Part shown: piece after piece, positions 41,244 through 49,371 of the stretch | Position numbering within the stretch: position 1 is the first letter of the stretch | How the letters are laid out: every line of letters begins with the position of its first letter | Assembly: GCF_003143935.1 (NCBI RefSeq) | Contig: NZ_QFRX01000001.1 | Span: 6,532,303 to 6,596,302 of the forward strand | Direction: 5' to 3' | Source of the DNA: Streptomyces sp. Act143 | GTDB lineage: Bacteria; Actinomycetota; Actinomycetes; Streptomycetales; Streptomycetaceae | Length of the DNA stretch: 64,000 nt | Translations under genes and position numbers: made by a program | The notes under the pieces: model-generated | The model's input: only the letters and a program-made list of their open reading frames with translations | The model's database searches: none | What the model was told of the DNA's origin: nothing

Positions 41244-42083
41244 TTGACCGCCGCAGAGGCCGCAGAGGCCACAGGGGGCGCAGGGGGCGCAGAGGCCACG
41301 GAGGCCTTCGAAACCCCCGAGCGCGGCAAGGCCGGGGAAGCCGCCATGGCCCCCACCGCCGCACCCCAGCCCGCCCCGGGTGCCACCCCGCCCCAGGCTC
41401 CGCCACTGATCGCCCGGGCCGCGGCCGAACTCGTCGGCACGGCCGGGCTGGTCGCGGTCGTGGTCGGGTCCGGCATCCAGGCCACCGAGCTGACGAAGGA
41501 CGTCGGGGTGCAGCTGCTGGCCAACTCCACGGCCACCGTCTTCGGCCTCGGCGTCCTGATCCTGCTGCTGGGGCCGGTCTCCGGCGCCCACTTCAACCCG
41601 GTGGTCACCCTGGCCGAGTGGTTCACCGCCCGCCGCGGCGGCGCCGGGGTCACGGCCCGGGAGGTCGCGGTGTACGTCCCCGCGCAGGTGGCCGGAGCGA
41701 TCGCGGGCGCGATTCTGGCGGATGCGATGTTCGGCGAGCCGCTGGTCAAGTGGTCCACCCATGACCGGTCGGCCGGCCACCTGCTGCTCGGTGAGGTGGT
41801 CGCCACCGCCGGGCTGATCCTGCTGATCTTCGGCCTGGCCCGCGCGGACCGCCTGCGCTTCGCCCCCGTCGCCGTCGCCTCCTACATCGGCGCCGCGTAC
41901 TGGTTCACTTCCTCCACGTCGTTCGCGAACCCGGCGGTGACCATCGGCCGCGTCTTCACGGACACCTTCGCGGGTATCGCGCCGGGCTCACTCGCGGGCT
42001 TCATCGGCATGCAACTGATCGGCGCCGCGGTGGGGCTGGCGCTGGTGGCGGTCATCTTCATGCGGCGGTCGGCGCCATGCTGA
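41244..42083 (+). CDS. MIP/aquaporin-family channel, probable arsenite efflux channel
   Basis: A 279-residue inner-membrane channel. After an Ala/Glu-rich N-terminus of about 55 residues come six helices and two half-helices with NPV (HFNPVVTLAEW) and NPA (FANPAVTIGRVF) signatures. Sitting between two arsR genes and near arsC, it most likely conducts arsenite out of the cell, as AqpS does in Sinorhizobium. The TTG at 41244 is chosen because GAGGAG lies eight bases upstream; an ATG at 41346 without the Ala/Glu leader is the alternative. Its 3' end overlaps the convergent second arsR by 26 bp. Confidence 0.88.
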   Translation: MTAAEAAEATGGAGGAEATEAFETPERGKAGEAAMAPTAAPQPAPGATPPQAPPLIARAAAELVGTAGLVAVVVGSGIQATELTKDVGVQLLANSTATVFGLGVLILLLGPVSGAHFNPVVTLAEWFTARRGGAGVTAREVAVYVPAQVAGAIAGAILADAMFGEPLVKWSTHDRSAGHLLLGEVVATAGLILLIFGLARADRLRFAPVAVASYIGAAYWFTSSTSFANPAVTIGRVFTDTFAGIAPGSLAGFIGMQLIGAAVGLALVAVIFMRRSAPC

Positions 42084-42432
42084 GCAGCTTGCCCATGGCC
42101 GCCAGCACCGAGGACTCGACCCGGTAGTAGACCCAGGTGCCGCGCCGCTCGGAGGTCAGCAGCCCGGCCTCCTTGAGCTTCTTCAGGTGGTGGGAGACGG
42201 TCGGCTGGGAGACGCCGACGTCGGAGATGTCGCACACGCACGCCTCGCCGCCCGCGTGCGAGGCGACCGCCGAGAACAGCCGCAGCCGCACCGGATCGCC
42301 CAGCGCCTTGAACATCCGCGCGGCCGTCTCGGCTTCCTCGGCGGTGAACGGACGCTCGGTCAGCGGCGGGCAGCACGGCGCCACGTCATCGGCCCCGGCT
42401 TCGAGCAGCGGCAGCACCTTCGTCTTCGACAT
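42058..42432 (-). CDS. arsR: ArsR-family metalloregulator (second copy)
   Basis: A 124-residue repressor. MFKALGDPVRLRLFSAVA leads into the metal site EACVCDIS (C65, C67) and the helix-turn-helix VSQPTVSHHLKKLKEAGLL, with wing WVYYRVE. An N-terminal CC pair (20-21) may add a third thiolate. This is the classic CxC arsenite sensor, unlike the first arsR. It is divergent from the flavoprotein-CadI genes and converges on the aquaporin gene with a 26-bp overlap. ATG at 42432; the upstream extension is not conserved. Confidence 0.92.
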   Translation of the reverse strand: MSKTKVLPLLEAGADDVAPCCPPLTERPFTAEEAETAARMFKALGDPVRLRLFSAVASHAGGEACVCDISDVGVSQPTVSHHLKKLKEAGLLTSERRGTWVYYRVESSVLAAMGKLLSMAPTAA

Positions 42433-42521
42433 ACATCTATGTTGACACATGTCGAAACAGCCCGGCGAGGGTCGCCGTCGACCCATGCTCTCTGATTCGA
42501 CGAACGTCTATGTTGACGTTC
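42428..42521. promoter_or_regulatory. two ArsR operators in the arsR-flavoprotein divergent region
   Basis: TCTATGTTGAC occurs twice (42436-42446 and 42507-42517). The first copy lies in GACAT-N16-ATGTC (42428-42453), overlapping the arsR start codon. The second lies in GAACGT-N8-ACGTTC (42502-42521), a perfect 6-bp inverted repeat. Each probably binds the second ArsR and controls one direction. Confidence 0.65.
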
Positions 42522-42586
42522 ATCGATATGGGTGCCATCCTGGGCCCTGCAAGACATCGACAGACGTCGAAACAAAGGGGAGTCCT

Positions 42587-43957
42587 GTGAACGCGCCCGC
42601 CACCGACCAGCTGCCCGTCGTGGTGATCGGAGCCGGCCCCGTCGGCCTGGCCGCCGCCGCCCACCTCGTCGAGCGCGGTCTGGAACCGCTGGTTCTCGAA
42701 GCCGGCCCGTCCGCCGGCAGTGCCGTCCGCGACTGGGCGCACGTCCGGCTGTTCTCCCCTTGGGCCGAGGTCACCGACGCCGCCGCCGAGAAGCTCCTGG
42801 CCCCCACCGGCTGGGTGCGCCCCGACGGCGCCGCCTACCCCACCGGCGGCGACTGGGCCGAGCACTACCTCCAGCCGCTCGCCGACGCGCTCGGCGACAA
42901 GGTCCGCTACGGCACGACGGTCACCGGCGTGGCCCGCGCGGGGCGGGACCGCATCGTCGACGCAGACCGCGACGAACAGCCCTACACCGTGCACCTCCGG
43001 ACGGCCGACGGCCGCGAGGAACGCCTTGCCGCCCACGCCGTCATCGACGCCTCCGGCACCTGGACCATCCCCAGCCCGATGGGCGCCGACGGCCTGCCCG
43101 CCCTCGGCGAGCGGTCGGCGGCCGATCACATCGCTTACCGCATCCCCGACCTCAGGGACCCGTCCGCCCGGACCCGGTACGCGGGCAGGCGCACCGCCGT
43201 GATCGGCTCCGGCGCCTCCGCCTTCACCGCGCTCGCCCACCTCGCCGACCTGGCCGAGGACGAACCGGGCACCCACGCGGTGTGGCTCCTCCGCCGTGCC
43301 ATCGGCGCGAACACATACGGCGGGGGAGAGGCCGACCAGCTCCCCGCCCGCGGCGCCCTGGGCCTCCGTGCCAAGGCGGCCGTCGAGGCCGGCCATGCGA
43401 GCGCGGTCACCGGCTTCCGTACCCGGGCCGTGGAACGCGACGGTGAGCAGCTCGTCCTCGTCGCCGAGGACGGCCGCCGCCTGGACCCGGTCGACGAAGT
43501 CATCGTCCTCACCGGCCTGCGACCCGACCTGTCCTTCCTCTCCGAGGTCCGCCTCGGCCTCGACGAACGCCTCCAGGCCCCGACCGCGCTGGCCCCGCTG
43601 ATCGACCCCAACATCCATTCCTGCGGCACCGTCTACCCCCACGGCGTGAACGAGCTCTCCCACCCGGACAACGGCATCTACCTGGTCGGCATGAAGTCCT
43701 ACGGCCGCGCCCCCACGTTCCTCGCCATGACCGGCTACGAACAGGTCCGCTCCATCGCCGCCGCCCTCGCGGGCGACCAGGAGGCCGCCGAACGCGTCGA
43801 ACTCGTCCTCCCCGAGACGGGCGTGTGCAGCGGAGGCGGACTCCTCGACGCGACCGAGACGCCGCGCGGCGATGACGCCGGCGGTTGCTGCACAACCCCG
43901 GCCGCCACCCTGCAGATCGGCGTCGGCATGCCGGCCGCCGGTACCGGTGGCTGCTGA
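42587..43957 (+). CDS. FAD-dependent monooxygenase/oxidoreductase of the ars locus (ArsO-like)
   Basis: A 456-residue flavoprotein. FAD-binding VVVIGAGPVGLAAAA near residue 12-26, a second dinucleotide motif TAVIGSGASAFTAL near 205, and a VLTGLRPDLSFL segment before a C-terminal GIYLVGMKSYGRAPTFL. The end is cysteine-rich (CSGGG, GGCCTTP, GTGGC). It is commonly paired with ArsR and CadI in actinomycetes and may oxidise or reduce arsenic species or organoarsenicals; the reaction is unknown. GTG at 42587 after AAGGGGAG. 28 bp upstream of cadI. Confidence 0.82.
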   Translation: MNAPATDQLPVVVIGAGPVGLAAAAHLVERGLEPLVLEAGPSAGSAVRDWAHVRLFSPWAEVTDAAAEKLLAPTGWVRPDGAAYPTGGDWAEHYLQPLADALGDKVRYGTTVTGVARAGRDRIVDADRDEQPYTVHLRTADGREERLAAHAVIDASGTWTIPSPMGADGLPALGERSAADHIAYRIPDLRDPSARTRYAGRRTAVIGSGASAFTALAHLADLAEDEPGTHAVWLLRRAIGANTYGGGEADQLPARGALGLRAKAAVEAGHASAVTGFRTRAVERDGEQLVLVAEDGRRLDPVDEVIVLTGLRPDLSFLSEVRLGLDERLQAPTALAPLIDPNIHSCGTVYPHGVNELSHPDNGIYLVGMKSYGRAPTFLAMTGYEQVRSIAAALAGDQEAAERVELVLPETGVCSGGGLLDATETPRGDDAGGCCTTPAATLQIGVGMPAAGTGGC

Positions 43958-43985
43958 ACCCGCATTCCCACCAAGGAGGTTCGCC

Positions 43986-44444
43986 ATGTCCCGCGTACAA
44001 CTCGCCCTGCGCGTCCCGGATCTGGACGCATCCGTCGCCTTCTACAGCAAGCTCTTCGGCACCGAACCCGCCAAACTCCGCGACGGCTACGCCAACTTCG
44101 CCATCACGGAACCCCCGCTCAAGCTCGTCCTGATCGAAGGCGCCCCCGACGAGGCGACCCGCCTGGACCACCTCGGCGTCGAGGTCGGCACGAGCGAAGC
44201 CGTCCACTCCGCCACCACCCGCCTCTACGAAGCCGGCCTGGCCACGACCGAGGAGAACGACACCACCTGCTGCTACGCCCTCCAGGACAAGGTCTGGGTG
44301 CACGGACCCGGTCAGGAACCCTGGGAGGTCTACGTGGTCAAGGCCGACGCCGACACCCTCACCAAGCAGCAGGGCAGCACCTGCTGTTCCACTCCCGGCG
44401 CGGCCGACGCCAAGGAACCGGCCGCCGCGGAAGGCTGCTGCTGA
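43986..44444 (+). CDS. cadI: CadI/ArsI-family metalloenzyme (vicinal oxygen chelate fold)
   Basis: A 152-residue protein very like mycobacterial CadI (starting MSRVQLALRVPDLDASVAFY). The metal ligands H62 (LDHLGVEV) and E114 (WEVYVV) and the vicinal Cys pair C95-C96 (DTTCCYALQDK) match ArsI C-As lyases, which break the carbon-arsenic bond of methylarsenite. As in CadI, the first ligand position reads Gln rather than His, so C-As lyase activity is less certain than metal binding. The tail adds two Cys pairs (TCCST, EGCC). Strong AAGGAGG site. Confidence 0.9.
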   Translation: MSRVQLALRVPDLDASVAFYSKLFGTEPAKLRDGYANFAITEPPLKLVLIEGAPDEATRLDHLGVEVGTSEAVHSATTRLYEAGLATTEENDTTCCYALQDKVWVHGPGQEPWEVYVVKADADTLTKQQGSTCCSTPGAADAKEPAAAEGCC

Positions 44445-44445
44445 C

Positions 44446-44478
44446 GCCCGCCGATGACCGCCCCGCACGCCGGCGGGC
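44446..44478 (+). terminator. inverted repeat after cadI
   Basis: GCCCGCCG (44446-44453) and CGGCGGGC (44471-44478) directly follow the cadI stop codon. A plausible end for the ars operon. Confidence 0.5.
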
Positions 44479-44813
44479 CGTGACCGGCAGGGACACAGGC
44501 CCCCTCTTTGCGGCGAGCAGCGCTGTGATGACGTGTCCTTCTGCAGTTACCAGCCGCGCAGCGGGACGATGAGAAACGCTCTCGTTGTCGGCATGCCCTA
44601 GTGGAGTGACCTGGGACTTGGAGGTCGAAGTGGCTGCTTCAGTGCTCTTCATGCCGATGCCGATGTCGCTCAACGGTCGGCCATCGGCCACCCGAGATTG
44701 CGAGGGGTGCAGGCCCCCGGCTGCGCGCCGCGCCCCGCCGTCCCGGCGGCGGGAGTGTTCCTCCCCGACCCTGGTGGCAGGCACGCGCGGTCGGGGACCC
44801 GTCCGCGGCTGTG
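44479..44813. other. gene-free stretch between the ars locus and the next lipoprotein gene
   Basis: About 335 bp with lower GC in its first half. The short open frames on either strand lack codon bias and ribosome binding sites. No promoter, repeat or remnant was recognised. Confidence 0.5.
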
Positions 44814-45485
44814 TCAGGGGGTAAAGACCTGCTCGAGGCGGTCGATGGCCCCGTCCGCGCCGAGGTGGTACCGGAAGACCAGGCCGCTGTCGGGGTTGGC
44901 CTCCAGCCAGTCCAGGAACTCCTGGACACCGATGGGCTGATTCTCGGTGCTGGTCACGATGGGGTTGGTGACGGTGATGTACGCGGCCTGGTCCATGGGG
45001 AGATAGGTTTCCTTGCCGACCGTCTCGAACGGCGCGCCGTCCGAATCCGGTGTGCCGCAGCCCCAGTTGCCGTGCCGGAAGATCAGGCTGAGGGTGCCGC
45101 CTTCGGGGGTGTAGCGGTAGACGGCGATCTCGTCCGGGGAGATGGGCATCTTGTGGTCGCAGCCGTCGTCCTCGCCGCCGCCCCCGGCAGCAGCCGGCTC
45201 GCCTGCGGGCGAGGCCGCCGGTGATGCAGCGGCGGCCGGGGCGGCGGACGCCTTGCTGCCGGGCGACGACGAGACCTTGCCGGCGGGCAGCGCATTGGCC
45301 GACGCAGACGCGGTCGCCTCGGTGCCGCTCTCGCCCTTGGCCGGCGAGGAACTGGCGGTCGGCGCCGGGCTGTCGGCTTCGGAGGAGGCCGACGAGCAGG
45401 CGGTGAGCGCCAGGGCGCCGGCTGCCCATGCGCTCAGGACGAGCGTGCGGATTGCGATCCGTCTGCGGCGACGCGTGATCATCAT
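44814..45485 (-). CDS. hypothetical lipoprotein
   Basis: A 223-residue exported lipoprotein of unknown function. The signal peptide (RRRRRIAIRTLVLSAWAAGA) ends in a lipobox LALTACSS. A low-complexity Ala/Ser/Pro tether follows to about residue 100. The globular part (about 105-223) includes DGCDHKMPISPDEIAVYRY, FRHGNWGCGTP and a C-terminal YHLGADGAIDRLEQVF; its two cysteines may form a disulfide. Anchored to the outer face of the membrane. The ATG at 45485 follows GGGGGAC. No recognisable family. Confidence 0.8.
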   Translation of the reverse strand: MMITRRRRRIAIRTLVLSAWAAGALALTACSSASSEADSPAPTASSSPAKGESGTEATASASANALPAGKVSSSPGSKASAAPAAAASPAASPAGEPAAAGGGGEDDGCDHKMPISPDEIAVYRYTPEGGTLSLIFRHGNWGCGTPDSDGAPFETVGKETYLPMDQAAYITVTNPIVTSTENQPIGVQEFLDWLEANPDSGLVFRYHLGADGAIDRLEQVFTP

Positions 45486-45721
45486 GATGTGTCCCCCAAG
45501 GTGATGGCAGCGGCTACCTGCGTAACCGCGTGAGTCGGAGAGACCATATTCAGCCACGCGGTGGGCTTTTCGATCACCTGGGCGCCGTCCGTTGCGAAGC
45601 GGTGACCAGACGCGGGCAATACGGGGGAACGGTTGCCGGTGGAGCACAATCCGGATCAGGTGGCCGGCGCCGGGCGAGGGCGGCATACGAACCGTTTCGG
45701 CCGGGAGCGCGCCGCGCAGGC

Positions 45722-46468
45722 TCACATCCGGGATCTCAGCACGTCGACCTCGCACCCCGGCGCGAACGGGTCGAAACCGTGCTCGACCAGCCAGCGGATC
45801 ACCAGCAGGCTTCGCAACGACCACCACCCGCGGATCACGTCGAGGTCGACGTCGGCGCCGTATCCGGCCATGACGTCGCCGAGGTGCTTCTCGTGCCCGA
45901 GTGTGAACGTGGCGAGGTCGTACAGGGCATCGCCCTGGCCGGCCTCGGACCAGTCGATGATGCCCGTGACCTCGTCGCCGTGGACAAACACGTGCGCGAT
46001 CTGGAGGTCGCCATGGGTGAACACCGGGGTCCACGGCCGGAGCGCGGCTTCGGCGACCTGACGGTTGCGGGCGACCAGGTCCGCGGGCAGGACGCCGCCT
46101 CTCACCAGCCGCTCGCACTCGTCGTCGAGCTCCGCCACCAGCGCGGCGATGCTCCGGCCGGCCTGGCCAAGCCGGGGCGGCGGCGGTGCGTCGTGCAGCG
46201 TCCGGATGGCGGCGCCCGCCGCGGCCCACCCCGCCCGCGACCCGGTCGACGGCCCGCCGAGGCGCCCGAGCGGTGCCCCCGGGACCGCGGCGACCGCCAG
46301 CACGGGCGGCTTGCGCCACAGCACCTGCGGGGTCGGGACCGGTGCGAGGGACATCGCCTCGACCTCGACGTCGATGCGCGTCTGATCGGCGTCCACCTTG
46401 AGGAACACATCACCGACACGCAGGGTCGCGCGCTCGGAATGGGCGACGACGACTTCGACCTCATCCAT
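45722..46468 (-). CDS. aminoglycoside phosphotransferase-family protein
   Basis: A 248-residue protein with the APH kinase-like fold. The catalytic loop reads THGDLQIAHVFV (H152, D154) and the metal-binding Asp is in IIDWSEAGQGD (D172). The Asn that normally follows (HGDxxxxN) is His (H159) here, which could alter Mg2+ binding; I recall this variant as conserved among Streptomyces relatives, so it may be a distinct subfamily and not a defect. Kinase substrate unknown; antibiotic resistance should not be assumed. Cytoplasmic, apparently monocistronic. Confidence 0.8.
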   Translation of the reverse strand: MDEVEVVVAHSERATLRVGDVFLKVDADQTRIDVEVEAMSLAPVPTPQVLWRKPPVLAVAAVPGAPLGRLGGPSTGSRAGWAAAGAAIRTLHDAPPPPRLGQAGRSIAALVAELDDECERLVRGGVLPADLVARNRQVAEAALRPWTPVFTHGDLQIAHVFVHGDEVTGIIDWSEAGQGDALYDLATFTLGHEKHLGDVMAGYGADVDLDVIRGWWSLRSLLVIRWLVEHGFDPFAPGCEVDVLRSRM

Positions 46469-46576
46469 GGGCGACCAGTATCCCGGGGACGATCGCCGAC
46501 GTCGCCGGGTTTCTCACGTGCGGCGGTCAGCAGCCCCCAGGCATTGTGGCCGCCGTACAGGGCATGCGCACCGTCT

Positions 46577-46888
46577 TCAAGCGTTCGGCGCGGTCTCGGC
46601 AACCGTGACCTGGGCTGTCCACGATCCGGGTTCCCGAGGCGAATCCCAGGTCACGTCGACGGCAACTTCGTGGACGTCGTGTGCGAGGCCCACCACCATG
46701 GCGGCCGCGGCGGCCCGTGCCTCCGCTGGGTCGGTGTCGGGCGCCACGTCGGCAAAACGCCCGCAGATCATTCCGCCGTCCTCTGTGAGAACACTGTGGC
46801 GCCAGCCTTCCGGTGTCGCGAGCAGGACAACGGCTTCCGGCATGCCGAGGGGAGGCCGTTTCCTCGTTCCACGCTCTCGTCCCGCCAT
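46577..46888 (-). CDS. small conserved hypothetical protein
   Basis: A 103-residue soluble protein. After a basic start it contains GWRHSVLTEDGGMICGRFADV and AEARAAAAAMVVGLAHDVHE, ending WDSPREPGSWTAQVTVA. I recognise this as a recurring small Streptomyces protein, but no function is known. Start may be 46888 or 46900; neither has a strong ribosome binding site. Confidence 0.5.
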   Translation of the reverse strand: MAGRERGTRKRPPLGMPEAVVLLATPEGWRHSVLTEDGGMICGRFADVAPDTDPAEARAAAAAMVVGLAHDVHEVAVDVTWDSPREPGSWTAQVTVAETAPNA

Positions 46889-47070
46889 GGAGCCATCCAA
46901 CCCTGTCGTCCCGGCGCCGTAGCCACCGGTCCTCCTGGAGGAGGACAGCAGGGCGTCGACTCATGCAGGGGCACCAAGCCGGAATGCGAGCACCCGCACG
47001 ATGCCCCGGCGCGGCCCCTCCCGGCAGGCTGGGCACCCACCCGAAAACCTGACCTGGAGACCCCTTTCCC

Positions 47071-49281
47071 GTGGCTACCTTGCTCTACCGGCTGGGCCGG
47101 ACCGCCTTCCGACGGCGCTGGCTCGTCGTGCTGCTGTGGGCGGTGATCCTCGGCGGTGCCGGGGCCGGCGCCGCCACGGCACCGGCCTCGTCCGACGACG
47201 GCACGTCGTTCATGCCCGGCATCGAGGCGCAGAAGGCGTTCGACCTGATAGGGGAGCGCTTCCCCGGCACGGACGCCGACGGCGCCACCGCCCGCATCGT
47301 CTTCGTCGCACCCGACGGCCAGAAGGTGACCGCCTCCGGCAACCGGGCCGCCATCGACGCGCTCGTGGCGGAGGCGGCCGACGAGCCGAGGGTCCTGAAC
47401 GCCGTGAACCCGTTCACGGCCGGAGCGGTGAGCGAGGACGGCGCCACCGCATACGCCACCGTGAACTACAAGGTGAAGGCCGACGACCTCACCGACACCG
47501 ACAAGGCCGCCCTGGAGAAGACCGTCGACGAGGCCCGCCGCGCCGGCCTCACGGTCGAGGTCGGCGGCACTGCACTCGCCGAGCAGCCCGCCGCCGGCGG
47601 CAGCGCCGAGTCCATCGGCATCGGTCTCGCCGCGGTGATCCTGCTGATCACCTTCGGTTCCCTCGCCGCCGCGGGTCTCCCCCTGCTCACCGCGGTGATC
47701 GGCGTCGGCATCAGCATGGCCGCGGTCATGGCCCTGGGCAGCGTCTTCGGGCTCTCCCTGACCACGGGCACCCTCGCCTCCATGCTCGGACTCGCGGTCG
47801 GTATCGACTACGCCCTCTTCGTCGTCTCCCGCTACCGGGAGGAGCGCGTGAACGGACACGCTCCGGGCGAGGCCGCCGGGCTCGCCGTCGGTACCGCCGG
47901 TTCCGCCGTGGTCTTCGCGGGGCTCACGGTCGTCATCGCGCTGGTCGGCCTGACCGTGGTCGGCGTGCCGATGCTGACGAAGATGGGCCTGTGCGCGGCG
48001 GGTGCGGTGGTCGTCGCCGTGCTGGTGGCCCTCACCCTGGTGCCCGCACTGCTGGGCATGTGGCCGAACGCGGTGCTCTCCCGCCGTACCCGCAAGGGCA
48101 GGCCGGTCTCGCTCTCCGCGGCGACCGGCACCGGCGGGGCCCGCTGGGCGCGCTTCGTGCTGCGCCGCCCGGTGGCCGTCCTGGTGGCGTGCGTCGCGGG
48201 TCTGGGCGTGCTGGCGCTGCCCGCCGCGAGCCTGGAGATGGGCATGCCGGGGGCCGAGTCCAAGCCGGTCTCGTCGACGGAACGGCGTGCCTACGATGCC
48301 CTCGCGGACGGCTTCGGCGCGGGCTTCAACGGCCCGTTGACCGTCGTCGTCGACGCCCGGGGAGCGGTCGACGGCAAGGCGGCCGTCCGGGAGATCGCCC
48401 GGGAGATCGGCGGCACCGACGGGGTCGTGTCCGTCTCCTCGGCACGGTTCAACCCGGCCGGTGACACCGCGCTGTTCTCGGCGGTGCCGTCCACCGGCCC
48501 GAACGACGAGCACACCAAGGACCTCGTCCGCGCCATCCGCTCCGAACGCGCCGCCCTGGAGCGGGACACCGGGGCGACCTTCGAGGTCACCGGCAGCACC
48601 GCGATGAACATCGACGTCGCCGAGGCCCTCCAGGCCGCGCTCGTGCCCTATCTCGCCGTCATCGTCGTCCTGGCCCTGCTCCTGCTGCTGGTGGTCTTCC
48701 GTTCGGTGCTGGTGCCGGTCAAGGCGGCGTTCGGGTTCCTGCTGTCGGTGCTGGCCGCCCTCGGCTCGGTCGTCGCGGTCTTCCAGTGGGGCTGGGGCGC
48801 CGAACTGCTGGGCGTGGAGCAGCCGGGGCCGATCATGAGCCTGATGCCGATCTTCCTGGTGGGCATCGTGTTCGGCCTGGCCATGGACTACGAGGTGTTC
48901 CTCGTCGCCCGGATGCGGGAGGCGTACGTCCACGGGGACAGGGCTCCCGACGCGGTCGTCTCCGGCTTCCGGCACAGCGCCCGCGTGGTCGTCGCGGCGG
49001 CGGTCATCATGATCGCGGTGTTCTCCGGGTTCATCGGGTCCGGCGAGTCGATGGTCAAGACGATCGGGTTCGGGCTCGCCGTCGCGGTGCTGTTCGACGC
49101 CTTCGTCGTACGGATGGCCCTGGTGCCCGCGGTGCTGGCGCTGCTCGGCGACAGGGCGTGGTGGCTGCCGGGGTGGCTGGACCGGCTGCTGCCCCGTGTG
49201 GACGTGGAGGGGGCGGGGCTTGCGACACCGCCTCCGGTGGCGGGCGGCGGGCCCGTGCCGCAGGAGCCGGCGCGCGTCTGA
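47071..49281 (+). CDS. MMPL/RND-family transporter
   Basis: A 736-residue inner-membrane exporter, of usual size for Streptomyces MMPL proteins, with 12 helices in two halves. Each half has an extracytoplasmic loop after the first helix (about 35-190 and 395-515) and a TM cluster; key segments are TLASMLGLAVGIDYALFVVSRYREE and VGIVFGLAMDYEVFLVARMREAY, whose Asp residues carry the proton relay. It likely exports a lipid or hydrophobic drug with proton motive force. A terminator separates it from the two-component system downstream, which may regulate it. GTG at 47071 with GGAG upstream. Confidence 0.93.
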   Translation: MATLLYRLGRTAFRRRWLVVLLWAVILGGAGAGAATAPASSDDGTSFMPGIEAQKAFDLIGERFPGTDADGATARIVFVAPDGQKVTASGNRAAIDALVAEAADEPRVLNAVNPFTAGAVSEDGATAYATVNYKVKADDLTDTDKAALEKTVDEARRAGLTVEVGGTALAEQPAAGGSAESIGIGLAAVILLITFGSLAAAGLPLLTAVIGVGISMAAVMALGSVFGLSLTTGTLASMLGLAVGIDYALFVVSRYREERVNGHAPGEAAGLAVGTAGSAVVFAGLTVVIALVGLTVVGVPMLTKMGLCAAGAVVVAVLVALTLVPALLGMWPNAVLSRRTRKGRPVSLSAATGTGGARWARFVLRRPVAVLVACVAGLGVLALPAASLEMGMPGAESKPVSSTERRAYDALADGFGAGFNGPLTVVVDARGAVDGKAAVREIAREIGGTDGVVSVSSARFNPAGDTALFSAVPSTGPNDEHTKDLVRAIRSERAALERDTGATFEVTGSTAMNIDVAEALQAALVPYLAVIVVLALLLLLVVFRSVLVPVKAAFGFLLSVLAALGSVVAVFQWGWGAELLGVEQPGPIMSLMPIFLVGIVFGLAMDYEVFLVARMREAYVHGDRAPDAVVSGFRHSARVVVAAAVIMIAVFSGFIGSGESMVKTIGFGLAVAVLFDAFVVRMALVPAVLALLGDRAWWLPGWLDRLLPRVDVEGAGLATPPPVAGGGPVPQEPARV

Positions 49282-49297
49282 CACCCGCACCCGGGGT

Positions 49298-49322
49298 GGG
49301 GCGCCGAGCACCACGGCGCCCC
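49298..49322 (+). terminator. hairpin terminator after the MMPL gene
   Basis: GGGGCGCCG (49298-49306) and CGGCGCCCC (49314-49322) form a perfect 9-bp stem with a 7-nt loop, 17 bp after the stop codon. Confidence 0.75.
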
Positions 49323-49371
49323 GCCCCGCGATATGTGAGCATGGCTGTCCCCTGGAGTGTTTCGGAGCGTG

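Noticed and set aside
44479..44813. Small genes in the gap after cadI
   Set aside because: The short frames lack ribosome binding sites and codon bias.
45722..46468. Aminoglycoside resistance gene
   Set aside because: Only the fold matches; the catalytic-loop Asn is changed and nothing ties it to a specific drug.
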